Positions 1 to 7,730 of a stretch of DNA of 64,000 bases are shown one piece after another. Position 1 is the stretch's first letter. Each line of letters begins with the position of its first letter. The stretch comes from Paenibacillus sp. H1-7 (GTDB lineage Bacteria > Bacillota > Bacilli > Paenibacillales > NBRC-103111). The stretch lies in the NCBI RefSeq assembly GCF_022354825.1, contig NZ_CP031168.1, positions 6,821,501-6,885,500 of the forward strand, in the 5' to 3' direction. The notes below the pieces were generated by a model. The model was not told where the DNA came from, ran no database searches, and worked only from the letters and a program-made list of their open reading frames with translations. The position numbers and the translations under genes were made by a program.

Positions 1-552
1 GCAGGTCGGACAAGCTCCCTGCCATTTGTTGAAGGAGAAATGCGCCATCGTCAGCTGCTCGAGCCTGTGTCCGCACGCCGGGCACTCTACGGTCTGCCCC
101 TCCGAACGCTCCCCCTCCTCCAGCTGCTCGCTTTCCTTATCTAAGGCAGCCGCCGGACTTTCTTGTTCAAAAGCCGGCTTCACTCTATGCCCGCAGGAAG
201 GACAGGACCGTTCCCCCAATCTCGCAAACAAGACTCTCAAGTAAGTGTAAATCTCGGTTACGGTCCCTACGGTTGAGCGGGGATTCCGGTTGTTGTTGTG
301 CTGACCGATGCTGATGGAGGGAGACAAGCCTGTAATCGAATCTACATCAGGCTTGCTCAAGTAATCCGTTACCATCCCCATCGATTCCATGTATTGCCTT
401 TGACACTCCTGCTGCAGTGTACGCATCGCAAGTGAGGATTTGCCCGAACCGGACATTCCGGTCAACACGACCAGCTTGTATTTCGGTATGCGTAGAGAGA
501 TGTTCTTCAGGTTATGCTCCCGCGCACCCTTGATTTCGATATAATCGTTCAT
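1..552 (-). CDS. UvrA-like ABC ATPase, N-terminal part (cut by window edge)
   Basis: Start ATG at 552; the reading frame runs off the left edge, so only the first 184 codons are visible. The N-terminus has a UvrA-type Walker A ([11 protein letters not shown], about residues 32-42), followed by the YMES segment and the GLSPSISI block typical of UvrA and UvrA-like drug-resistance ATPases. CPSCGH and CPACGH pairs form the start of a zinc-finger insertion. Canonical UvrA does nucleotide-excision-repair damage recognition; short UvrA2-like paralogues are often linked to drug tolerance. The gene lies 11 bp downstream of the DHFR-fold gene on the same strand, so it is probably the second gene of that operon rather than the housekeeping uvrA, which normally sits with uvrB. 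Subfamily cannot be decided from this fragment. Confidence 0.85.
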   Translation of the reverse strand, partial: MNDYIEIKGAREHNLKNISLRIPKYKLVVLTGMSGSGKSSLAMRTLQQECQRQYMESMGMVTDYLSKPDVDSITGLSPSISIGQHNNNRNPRSTVGTVTEIYTYLRVLFARLGERSCPSCGHRVKPAFEQESPAAALDKESEQLEEGERSEGQTVECPACGHRLEQLTMAHFSFNKWQGACPTC

Positions 553-563
553 GGCCCCTCCTT

Positions 564-1109
564 TTATTCGGATGCCGGTCTGACGTAATGGCACTGTGCA
601 ATTTGTCCATATCTCCGCACTTCCTTGAGGACGAACGGGATTTCAGGCAAATTTCCTTTGAACAGCGGAATCCCTTGTCCAAGCACAATCGGAACCGTGG
701 AAATGATGTACTCGTCGATCAAGTCCGCCTTCATGAAATGCTCGGCCAAGCCCGCTCCGCCGACAAGCCAAATATCGCTTCCTTCCTGCTGCTGCAGCTT
801 CCGGACAAAAGCCGGGATATCCTCACGAACGAATTCAACATTCGGATCCTCCTTCATTGCGGAGCTTGTAAAGACGTAGCATGTTTGCTCGGGATACGGA
901 AACTCATCGGATAATGTCCCCAGCTGCTCATATGTCGAACGGCCCATTATGACCGTGTCGATGCTTTGGATAAAGTCACCATAACCGTTGTCGCCTTCTC
1001 CTTCTATAGCGGTCAACCACTCGATATCTCCGTTTTCCCGGGCAATGAACCCGTCCATCGATATGGCAATATAAAGAATCACTTTTCGCTGCTTGACTAT
1101 GGTTTCCAT
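564..1109 (-). CDS. Dihydrofolate-reductase-fold (RibD C-terminal-like) family protein
   Basis: 181 aa. The N-terminus [13 protein letters not shown] is the hallmark of the DHFR/RibD-C family of small NADPH-dependent reductases (YyaP/YwjB type); a glycine-rich cofactor segment [12 protein letters not shown] follows near residue 117. Length fits stand-alone members. The start is supported by AGGAGGAG about 8 nt upstream of ATG. Substrate is unknown; these proteins are not true folate-pathway DHFRs. It is divergent from the WYL regulator at 1243 and shares with it a short intergenic region holding a perfect dyad, so it is a likely regulatory target. The UvrA-like gene follows 11 bp downstream. 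Confidence 0.85.
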   Translation of the reverse strand: METIVKQRKVILYIAISMDGFIARENGDIEWLTAIEGEGDNGYGDFIQSIDTVIMGRSTYEQLGTLSDEFPYPEQTCYVFTSSAMKEDPNVEFVREDIPAFVRKLQQQEGSDIWLVGGAGLAEHFMKADLIDEYIISTVPIVLGQGIPLFKGNLPEIPFVLKEVRRYGQIAQCHYVRPASE

Positions 1110-1160
1110 TCCTTCATCTCCTCCTGATCGATAACTTCTACGATTAGAATATCATTCGAT

Positions 1161-1181
1161 ATATGACAACTACTGTCATAT
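1161..1181. promoter_or_regulatory. Perfect inverted repeat, likely operator of the WYL regulator
   Basis: The halves ATATGACA (1161-1168) and TGTCATAT (1174-1181) are exact reverse complements separated by 5 nt. The dyad lies midway between the divergent starts at 1109 and 1243. A perfect 8-bp-arm palindrome in the only space between a regulator and its divergent neighbour is most simply an autoregulatory operator. Assignment to the WYL protein is inference from position. Confidence 0.6.
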
Positions 1182-1242
1182 TATTATGGTAAAATGAAAA
1201 CATATTCGAGAATGCCGAAGAGTTAAAAAGGAGGAAACCGAT

Positions 1243-2226
1243 TTGAAAGCGGATCGGCTGCTGTCTATTTTGCTGCTGCTGCAAAACCATGGAAGAATGT
1301 CTTCGCGGGAGCTTGCCGACAAATTGGAGGTATCGGAGCGAACCATCTTCCGCGATATGGAAGCGTTAAGCATGTCCGGGATTCCCGTATATGCAGAGCG
1401 CGGGGCCAAAGGGGGCTGGGTGTTGTCCGAAGGGTACCGGACCCAGCTAACGGGAATGAAAACCGAGGAGATCCTATCGCTGCTGCTGTCGAATCCGTCG
1501 CATCTGCTGGATGACTTAGGATTGCGGACCGACTTTGAAGCCGCTTATCAAAAGCTGCTCGCGGCCTCCCCCTCGACCATCCGCAGCAATGCCGAAATGG
1601 TACGCCAGCGTATTCATATCGATGGAGCCGGCTGGCATCAGCTGGACGAGTCGTACCCGCTCTTGTCAGCCGTTCAGGAGGCGGTTTGGGGCGAACGGAA
1701 GCTGGTCGTGCAATACCGGCGTGACGACGGGACCGTCGAACGGCTGGTGCATCCGCTCGGTGTCGTAGCCAAACGAAGCGTCTGGTACCTCGTCGCTCAA
1801 GTCGATGGCGATTTGCGCACATACCGCATCTCGCGGCTTCAGAGTGCGCAAATGCTCGAGGAAACGTTCGAACGCCCCGCGGGCTTCGATCTGGAGTCTT
1901 ACTGGGAGCAGTCGAAGAGTGAATTTAAGACCAGCTTGCCCCTGTTTCCCGCCCTGCTGAAGATCCGTGAGCCGCTGCGCTCCCGATTCACCCAGGAGAG
2001 ATACGCACGGATCCTGTGCAGTGCGCCCCGGAGCGACGGCTGGCTGGAAGCTGCCGTTCAGTTTCAAACATTGGATTCCGCCGTGGAGATTGTTCTCTTC
2101 TACGGGTCGAACATCGAGGTGCTTGCTCCTTCCGAGCTGCTGTTGAAGGTGACGCATGAGGTTAAAGCCATGGCCGCCTTGTACGGCATTCGGGAGAAGA
2201 AGTTCTTTTTCACATACGATCGTTAG
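1243..2226 (+). CDS. HTH/WYL-domain transcriptional regulator (YafY type)
   Basis: 327 aa. N-terminal DeoR/HTH_11-type winged helix (residues 1-60; SRELADKLEVSERTIFRDME) followed by a WYL domain (about 140-210, containing VWYLVAQVDGDLRTYRISR) and a C-terminal WCX-like region. The family binds DNA as dimers and senses small ligands or single-stranded nucleic acid through the WYL domain. TTG start at 1243 chosen because AAAGGAGG precedes it by 8 nt. It is divergent from the DHFR-like/UvrA-like unit and probably controls it through the dyad at 1161-1181. A hairpin with a T-run follows the stop codon. Confidence 0.9.
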   Translation: MKADRLLSILLLLQNHGRMSSRELADKLEVSERTIFRDMEALSMSGIPVYAERGAKGGWVLSEGYRTQLTGMKTEEILSLLLSNPSHLLDDLGLRTDFEAAYQKLLAASPSTIRSNAEMVRQRIHIDGAGWHQLDESYPLLSAVQEAVWGERKLVVQYRRDDGTVERLVHPLGVVAKRSVWYLVAQVDGDLRTYRISRLQSAQMLEETFERPAGFDLESYWEQSKSEFKTSLPLFPALLKIREPLRSRFTQERYARILCSAPRSDGWLEAAVQFQTLDSAVEIVLFYGSNIEVLAPSELLLKVTHEVKAMAALYGIREKKFFFTYDR

Positions 2227-2240
2227 AGAATAGTATCCTC

Positions 2241-2290
2241 AAAAAGATGTGCCGCTCGCCGATTATCCGGCTTGAGCAGCACGTCTTTTT
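2241..2290 (+). terminator. Rho-independent terminator after the WYL gene
   Basis: AAAAAGATGTGCCGCTC (2241-2257) pairs with GAGCAGCACGTCTTTTT (2274-2290) with one G-U pair and one mismatch; the 3' arm ends in a T-run. It lies 15 nt after the stop codon. Confidence 0.8.
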
Positions 2291-2323
2291 GTGATTTGCA
2301 CCGAAACGGTCAACGGTCCATCA

Positions 2324-2379
2324 TTGACATTTTCATGAATTTTCATTATAGTTGTTTTATAAATAGTTGCTATAACAAC
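2324..2379 (+). promoter_or_regulatory. SigA-type promoter with overlapping MarR-like operator
   Basis: TTGACA (2324-2329), 17-bp spacer, TATAGT (2347-2352) form a near-consensus vegetative promoter. Immediately downstream GTTG (2366-2369) and CAAC (2376-2379) form a dyad resembling MarR-family boxes, and a wider pair GTTGTT...AACAAC spans 2351-2379. The position suggests steric repression of the MFS gene at 2452. No MarR-family gene is present nearby, so the regulator would act from elsewhere. Confidence 0.6.
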
Positions 2380-2451
2380 AAATAAATTTCAGGTATAAGT
2401 GACATGCCTGAAAGCACAAATTAATGGATAGAGAGTAGGTTCAAGAGAAGC

Positions 2452-3687
2452 ATGAACAATATCGAGCAATCCAACCGGCTATGGACGAAATCGTTCATCT
2501 GCTTAACGTTAGGTTCTTTTCTGTTATTTTTGAATTTGCAAATGCTGCTGTCTTCCTTCCCCGCTTATGTAAAGGGACATTTTCAAACCAACGACCTCAT
2601 CGTAAGTCTTGTAACGAGCGTATTCGCGTTAGCTGCGATTGCGACTCGTTTTTTAACGGCAGGACTGATCCGCAAAGTACACCGCAACGTGCTCTTATTC
2701 ATCGGGCTGGCATTGGCGGCTTTCATTACGGCTAGTTATATCGGAGCCGGCTCCATCGGGTCGCTGCTTGCCATGAGGGTTGGGTACGGGATCGGCTTCG
2801 GCATGGCAAGCACGATTATTCCGACACTGGTCTCGCAAATTATTCCGGTCCATAGAATGGGGGAGGGCATCGGTTATTTCGGGCTGTCCACCAGCCTTGC
2901 CATGTCTATTGGGCCTATGATTGGCCTTAATGTCATGAACCAATATGGATTCAACACCCTTGCTGTTGTCGGCGCGGCTACGGCTCTTTTTATATTTCCC
3001 ATCCTTCTGTTTTCCCGATCCATCCCGCCGGAGGCTCACAAACGAACCGCCGCGAGTGACGTTAGCGGCGCCGGCCCATCCCATAAGGCCAAGCAGCCTT
3101 TTAACAAGCAACTGCTGTTTCCCGCGCTGCTAAACGTCCTCTTGTCCGTCACCTACAGCGGTCTGCTGAGCTTTATCGCGCTATTCGGCCAATCGGTGCA
3201 TTTGGAGCAGGTCGGCCTCTTTTTCCTGTTTAATGCGATCACCATTATTATCATCCGGCCTATCTCAGGGAGATTGTTCGACAGCAGGGGGCATGCCGCC
3301 GTTCTTCTGCCCGCAGCCGCTTGCGTTGTAGCCAGCATGGTGGTGCTATCTTTCACGACGAACCTTCCGATGCTCATTGCGTCCGCACTCCTATACGGAC
3401 TCGGATTCGGCGCCATTCAGCCGACGATTCAAGCGTGGATGCTGCGTTCGACGGCCCAAGAGCAGCATAGTATGGCCAACAGTATGTTTTATAACTCGAC
3501 GGACCTCGGCGTAGCGATAGGCGCTCTGCTGCTCGGGGCGATCTCCTCAGTCACTGGCTATGCCGTTATGTACCGCTACTCGGCGGGATGCATGATGCTG
3601 TTTCTAGTAGTGTACAGCCTGGTTCAGTGGATGACCGCACGACGCGCTAAACAGATGGCCGGTGGGCAGTCAACAGATGCTGCGTGA
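2452..3687 (+). CDS. MFS transporter (YwoG-like drug/metabolite exporter)
   Basis: 411 aa with about 12 predicted membrane helices. Helices 1-6 are hydrophobic with the motif-A-like loop TRFLTAGLIRKVHRN between TM2 and TM3, and the 198-215 stretch is the hydrophilic central loop. The single-domain length matches 12-TM MFS exporters of the YwoG/YfkF group. Substrate is unknown. Start ATG at 2452 with a weak AAGAGAAG ribosome site; transcription comes from the strong promoter at 2324-2352 with its MarR-like operator, suggesting induction by a small toxic ligand. A terminator follows at 3741. Confidence 0.85.
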   Translation: MNNIEQSNRLWTKSFICLTLGSFLLFLNLQMLLSSFPAYVKGHFQTNDLIVSLVTSVFALAAIATRFLTAGLIRKVHRNVLLFIGLALAAFITASYIGAGSIGSLLAMRVGYGIGFGMASTIIPTLVSQIIPVHRMGEGIGYFGLSTSLAMSIGPMIGLNVMNQYGFNTLAVVGAATALFIFPILLFSRSIPPEAHKRTAASDVSGAGPSHKAKQPFNKQLLFPALLNVLLSVTYSGLLSFIALFGQSVHLEQVGLFFLFNAITIIIIRPISGRLFDSRGHAAVLLPAAACVVASMVVLSFTTNLPMLIASALLYGLGFGAIQPTIQAWMLRSTAQEQHSMANSMFYNSTDLGVAIGALLLGAISSVTGYAVMYRYSAGCMMLFLVVYSLVQWMTARRAKQMAGGQSTDAA

Positions 3688-3740
3688 ATATAAGAAAAAA
3701 GCGGCTATCCTGGACTGAAGTCCCTGACTACCGCTAACTT

Positions 3741-3773
3741 CACCCCTTCCATTGTTGCTGAAGGGGTGTTTTT
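3741..3773 (+). terminator. Rho-independent terminator after the MFS gene
   Basis: CACCCCTTC (3741-3749) pairs perfectly with GAAGGGGTG (3760-3768) around a 10-nt loop, followed by TTTTT. Confidence 0.85.
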
Positions 3774-3970
3774 GATTTCGATTTATTGCTCCTTAATCAC
3801 CAATAAATAATGGAGAGTAATACATTTGGAATCATCTCTGGTCGCGTTCTAACTACATAGTAACATTGGATTCGTAGTAATGATAATCACCCAACACATG
3901 TGCACCCGCCGACTCGTATATTAGTACTGCATAAAACAAACGCTATCGCGGAAAAGAGGGCTGCTAATTT

Positions 3971-4756
3971 ATGGTTTACAGTCGGCATTATATTCGCAGC
4001 AAGCTGAAAAGCTCCAGAATCGTGCTGCGTGATCCGAGGCTAGCCAGGTACGTTCCGATCACACGGAAGTTAAGGAAAAGTCTGCTGAATGACATGCTAA
4101 ATCAGTATGAAATGGTTTATGTAAAGCCTACCAGAGGACAACAAGGCGTCGGGGTTATCCGCGTGGAGAAGCGAGGCGGGGGGTATTCTTTCCGCAGCGG
4201 GGTAAAAACATACTCATTCCATACGTTTCAAGCTATGTACCGCGCCTTGAAGAAGCGTAGAGGGCAGCGGAGCTACGTCGTTCAAAAAGGAATCCGTATG
4301 CTCAAGTACCGCAGGCGCCCGTTCGATTTTCGCGTTATGATCCAAAAAAAGCGCCGCGGACCATGGATTGTAACGGGAACGCTCGCCAGGCTGGCGCATC
4401 CTCGAAAAGCCGTGACGAACGGAAGTCAAGGCGGCACCATTTACCCGGCATATGGGCTCATGCGCCGAATTGCAGGAAAGCGTGGAGCCAAGAGGCTTTT
4501 ATACAAAATGAAGCGTATGGCGAAACGAACCGCCGTTCAATTCGGCCGCGTGTATCCTTCGAGAGGACTCGGAATCGATATCGCCGTCGATCACAAGTTG
4601 AAGCCTTGGATTCTTGAGGTGAATACCCGCCCGGATCCTTGTCCGTTCACCAAGCTTCCGAGCAAAAAAATGATTAGACGGATTCTCTCGGTTGCGAGAG
4701 GTTACGGCAAAAGATACAGCCTGCATTGCACGAAAGCGAAGCGAGGACGCTTATAA
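3971..4756 (+). CDS. YheC/YheD-family ATP-grasp protein (spore-coat-associated type)
   Basis: 261 aa, very basic (many R and K). It has the YheC/YheD ATP-grasp signatures: VYVKPTRGQQGVGVIRV (about 49-65, nucleotide-binding lysine and glycine loop), FDFRVMIQK (about 118-126), GGTIYPAYGL, and the C-terminal metal/ATP-binding WILEVNTRPDP. B. subtilis YheC and YheD are spore-coat-associated proteins, but the reaction and substrate of this family are unknown. It stands alone, without a YheC/D partner, between two terminators, so it is probably monocistronic. Length is shorter than the two-domain YheC/D proteins (about 360-450 aa), meaning the N-terminal domain is reduced. Confidence 0.8.
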   Translation: MVYSRHYIRSKLKSSRIVLRDPRLARYVPITRKLRKSLLNDMLNQYEMVYVKPTRGQQGVGVIRVEKRGGGYSFRSGVKTYSFHTFQAMYRALKKRRGQRSYVVQKGIRMLKYRRRPFDFRVMIQKKRRGPWIVTGTLARLAHPRKAVTNGSQGGTIYPAYGLMRRIAGKRGAKRLLYKMKRMAKRTAVQFGRVYPSRGLGIDIAVDHKLKPWILEVNTRPDPCPFTKLPSKKMIRRILSVARGYGKRYSLHCTKAKRGRL

Positions 4757-4759
4757 TCA

Positions 4760-4812
4760 AAAACAAACGCCTCTATCTCCACTTATTCAGTGGTTTTGGA
4801 GGCGTTGTTTTT
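4760..4812. terminator. Bidirectional terminator between convergent genes
   Basis: AAAACAAACGCCTC (4760-4773) and GAGGCGTTGTTTTTG (4799-4813) form a stem; both outer flanks give T-runs on their respective strands, so it can serve the + strand ATP-grasp gene and the - strand NudK-fusion gene. Confidence 0.75.
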
Positions 4813-4836
4813 GTACAATGCGGCTGGATTGAAATG

Positions 4837-5805
4837 TTACGCATTCAGCACGGGAATATCCTCGAGCCTCTCAAAGATTAGCTTTCCTTTTTCCTTTGCG
4901 GCTTTTACCATCTCATCGGCTCCTGTCGACGGCCCTCCTATCCTCAATACAGCATCACAATGGTTAAGGAGCCGGACCGATGACGGGTGAAACATCCGGT
5001 TGAATGTCTCATCGCCCATTTCAGCAGACCCTGCGGTCGTGATCAACGGAAGCGCATACCATTCTCCGAGAACCGGCATATGGCCGGCTTCGTAGATGTG
5101 TAAGGCGATCTCGTTCATGAAACGAAGGTTCTGCTCGATCTTCTCCGGGTCATCGCCGGTTCCCGACCGATAGGGTCCAGCGACAAGAATATGCAGCGGT
5201 TTGGGTTCCGGACCTCGGGCAAGCAGCCCGTGCAGCTCAGCGTATTGAAGCAGCAGGATCGTCTTCCCATCCCGGATTTCGCCGGTCCGTATCATCTCTA
5301 ATGCTTGGTTGAACGGCAATTCCAGCACTTCGATGTGTTCCTGCTCCTCATCCAGACCGCCTCCGCCTCCCGTTGCCATGGCTGCGTCATACTCCGCTAC
5401 ATAAAAATGCACAAGCTCCGTCACAGACCCCGGTGACATGTAAGCTTCTCCGACTTTTTGCACCATCGTGAGCTTGTAGCCTGTCTCTTCCTCCGTCTCG
5501 CGCAGGATGGATGCTTCCGGCGTCTCTTGATCCAACAATCCGGCGCAGGTTTCAATCAGCATGCCCGTCGGATTCTGATTCTTATAGGTTGGCATCCGAA
5601 ATTGGCGGGTCAGCACCACGGTTTGATGCTTCCGATTGTAGAGGAGGATGGTGGCACCGTTGCCGCGATCGTACACTTCACGCGATTGCTTCTCCCATAC
5701 CCCGTGATCGTTTTGGTACTCAAAGGTGACCTTCTTCAGCACATACCAGTTATCCGACAAAGTTTCCTCTGTAACATTTCTAATCCTAAGTTGAGCCGTC
5801 TCCAT
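4837..5805 (-). CDS. NudK-like NUDIX hydrolase fused to a DUF4406 / nucleoside 2-deoxyribosyltransferase-like domain
   Basis: 322 aa, two domains. Residues 1-195 closely follow E. coli NudK (GDP-mannose pyrophosphatase): REVYDRGNGATILLYN, IETCAGLLDQETPEA, then a NUDIX box running from about residue 88 with REX2EE core ETEEETGY, and LELPFNQALEMIRTGEIRDGKT. Residues 203-322 form a Rossmann-like domain with HILVAGPYRSG and GHMPVLGEWYALPL, resembling DUF4406 and nucleoside 2-deoxyribosyltransferases. NudK alone is about 190 aa, so the second domain is a real fusion. It starts 5 nt after the MerR-methyltransferase stop and is co-transcribed with it. The role suggested is cleavage of a nucleotide-sugar or modified nucleotide followed by handling of the product; substrate is inference. 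Confidence 0.85.
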   Translation of the reverse strand: METAQLRIRNVTEETLSDNWYVLKKVTFEYQNDHGVWEKQSREVYDRGNGATILLYNRKHQTVVLTRQFRMPTYKNQNPTGMLIETCAGLLDQETPEASILRETEEETGYKLTMVQKVGEAYMSPGSVTELVHFYVAEYDAAMATGGGGGLDEEQEHIEVLELPFNQALEMIRTGEIRDGKTILLLQYAELHGLLARGPEPKPLHILVAGPYRSGTGDDPEKIEQNLRFMNEIALHIYEAGHMPVLGEWYALPLITTAGSAEMGDETFNRMFHPSSVRLLNHCDAVLRIGGPSTGADEMVKAAKEKGKLIFERLEDIPVLNA

Positions 5806-5810
5806 CCTAT

Positions 5811-6998
5811 TTACTTCCTCCCTATGTACATTCCGTTTTCTTTCGTAACCAGCAGCGCTCCCTCACGTTCCAAAATAGCTTCGACATAACCCCGGAAGCG
5901 GTCAAAAGCATCTCCTTGCAGTCGTAACCTCGCATTCATGGGAGTAGAAGTCATATAGTCAATCAGAGGTTTGACCTCGGTGATCCTGAGGCTGTCCTCG
6001 TATAAATACGGGGCAATCTCGCGGAAGAAGGGCGAGAGCAGCTCGGGCGCGTTCCCGAGATGAAATCTTTCAATGACACGGTCCAGCACCTGCATTTCCG
6101 GGTCAAAGGACGCCCCCAGATGCTCCACCTCCTGCAAATGCTCCAGGCTCATCGTCGTGGTGTAGAGGTGGCCGCCTTCTTTTAAGACACGGTGCATTTC
6201 CCCGATAGCCTGCGGGATGTTCTCTACGTGGTAGAGCATGTTGTTGGCGATCACCTTGTCGAATTGTCCGTCATGGAAGGGGATTTCTTGCGCGTCCACG
6301 ACCAGGAACTTAAACTGGGGCAGGCCTTTGAGACGGCTTCGTGCTTCATCCAGCATCCCGTCAGATAGATCCGTTAACGTGATACGCCAGCTTTTCGGAA
6401 TACGACCGGCATTTCGTAACCACAAAGCTCCATCCCCGCAGCCCAGCTCCAGCACAGAAACATCAGGTTCCTGCCCAAGCCGTTCCAATACCCATCTGTG
6501 CCATCCGTACGGATTGGTACAGAACCGGTCATAGAGGTGTATTCGGGATTGCAGCCGAGACGCATTCCGATACTGTTCCCCCCACCTCTGCTCCGTCTGC
6601 ACCGCCTGAATAATATCGGCCAGACGGTTCCATCCTCCATCGTTCAGCCCGTCGGCATCCTCCAACGCCCTTCGGATCGCCCGCACGACGTTTCCCGTAT
6701 GGGTCATCTTCTGCCGCAGCACATCCAGCTGAGCAAGAAGCGATTCCCGAATCTTCCAGCCTGCCCCCGCTTCCGCAGCCATAAGATGGCCGATCTCCTC
6801 CAGCGACAACCCCACGTACTTCAACGTCTGAATTTGCTGCAGCCGCCTTAGGTCATCCACGCCGTACCTTCGCACCGATCCCGTCTGCTCCTTGTCCGGT
6901 ATCAGCAGTCCTATCTGGTCGTAATATCTCAAGGTTCGAATGGTTAATCCCGTCCGCTTGGCCAATTGTCCCGTCGTGAAGTATCTGGTGTCTTTCAA
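5811..6998 (-). CDS. MerR-family regulator fused to a class I SAM-dependent methyltransferase
   Basis: 395 aa. Residues 1-75 are a MerR winged helix (TTGQLAKRTGLTIRTLRYYD) with a following coiled coil; residues 150-310 are a methyltransferase domain with motif I VLELGCGDGALW, motif II-like LTDLSDGM and motif IV ANNMLYHVENI; the C-terminal 80 residues are unassigned. The regulator could therefore bind SAM or methylate a ligand or the bound effector. TTG start at 6998 chosen because GGAGGAGAGAGGAC precedes it. It leads an operon with the NudK fusion (5-nt gap). The promoter upstream has the long 19-bp spacer typical of MerR-activated promoters, so it probably autoregulates. Confidence 0.88.
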   Translation of the reverse strand: MKDTRYFTTGQLAKRTGLTIRTLRYYDQIGLLIPDKEQTGSVRRYGVDDLRRLQQIQTLKYVGLSLEEIGHLMAAEAGAGWKIRESLLAQLDVLRQKMTHTGNVVRAIRRALEDADGLNDGGWNRLADIIQAVQTEQRWGEQYRNASRLQSRIHLYDRFCTNPYGWHRWVLERLGQEPDVSVLELGCGDGALWLRNAGRIPKSWRITLTDLSDGMLDEARSRLKGLPQFKFLVVDAQEIPFHDGQFDKVIANNMLYHVENIPQAIGEMHRVLKEGGHLYTTTMSLEHLQEVEHLGASFDPEMQVLDRVIERFHLGNAPELLSPFFREIAPYLYEDSLRITEVKPLIDYMTSTPMNARLRLQGDAFDRFRGYVEAILEREGALLVTKENGMYIGRK

Positions 6999-7043
6999 GT
7001 CCTCTCTCCTCCTTCCGTTTGAGCCTTAATCAACGTTAAACCC

Positions 7044-7074
7044 AGTATAACTGGTTACGTTACGTCACCTGCAA
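7044..7074 (-). promoter_or_regulatory. MerR-type promoter (19-bp spacer) of the MerR-MTase/NudK-fusion operon
   Basis: On the minus strand -35 TTGCAG (7069-7074) and -10 TATACT (7044-7049) are separated by 19 bp instead of 17. The dyad CCAGT-ATA-ACTGG (7042-7054) overlaps the -10. An over-long spacer holding repeats is the known architecture of MerR-activated promoters. It is 46 nt upstream of the TTG start. Confidence 0.6.
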
Positions 7075-7090
7075 GAGATTTTTGTGCAAA

Positions 7091-7122
7091 CAAAAAAGCC
7101 CTTTCTCCTAAATGGAGCGGGC
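7091..7122 (-). terminator. Rho-independent terminator of the 154-aa gene
   Basis: Read on the minus strand, AGCCCGCTCC and GGAGAAAGGGCT form a stem with 5-nt loop followed by TTTTTTG; it lies about 20 nt beyond the stop at 7142. Confidence 0.75.
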
Positions 7123-7141
7123 TCTAGCCGTATGCCAATTT

Positions 7142-7606
7142 TTAATATTGTCCTTTAATTACAAAAAACGAACCCCGGATGGTTCCGGCTAATTTAGACT
7201 TCTGCCTGGCGAACTTAAACTTCCCTTCTAACTCCGCGGGTACCTCCATCCCCTCGGAAAGCTTAAAGCCAACGGCCCGCTTCTTAGGGTCATCAACCGT
7301 ATACATGACATTAAGCCCAAGGCCATCCTCATAAAAGACGTAGGTAAACTGGATATTTTCCACTTGAAAACGCGACGTTTCCAAAGGCTTGGCCGCAAAC
7401 TCAATACTACGTTCTTCTTTCAAAATGCGGTTCACATAATCAAGGCTCTCCTGGCTTTCGCTAGCGGGTACAACCGTAAATTCATGCTTGTATTTGTTCA
7501 TAAAGTAACGGGCCTCATTCGCACGTAAACCAGCGAGCGCTTCCGCTACAGGTGAAGACTCCAAACCAACCGTAGACACGTGATTAAAATCAACGGTATA
7601 AGACAT
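7142..7606 (-). CDS. Conserved-looking protein of unknown function (partner of coiled-coil gene)
   Basis: 154 aa, no signal peptide and no membrane helix. Not recognised. Mixed alpha/beta composition with a strand-rich C-terminal half (FQVENIQFTYVFYEDGLGLN, then FKFARQK and GTIRGSFFVIKG). ATG at 7606 is chosen over the upstream in-frame start because GGAGGGAT sits 5 nt before it and the sequence becomes protein-like only from MSYTVDF. It lies 124 bp downstream of the coiled-coil gene in the same orientation, and a terminator closes the unit, so the two may work together. Confidence 0.6.
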   Translation of the reverse strand: MSYTVDFNHVSTVGLESSPVAEALAGLRANEARYFMNKYKHEFTVVPASESQESLDYVNRILKEERSIEFAAKPLETSRFQVENIQFTYVFYEDGLGLNVMYTVDDPKKRAVGFKLSEGMEVPAELEGKFKFARQKSKLAGTIRGSFFVIKGQY

Positions 7607-7730
7607 TCTATCCCTCCTACTCTCTCTATCATCCCTGACACAGAAATGAAACTGAATTCTCATAAACTGGTATTAACCAACGCCTCTTTAAATATACAAC
7701 AAATATACGACGTAGTTACGTCAAAATCCT

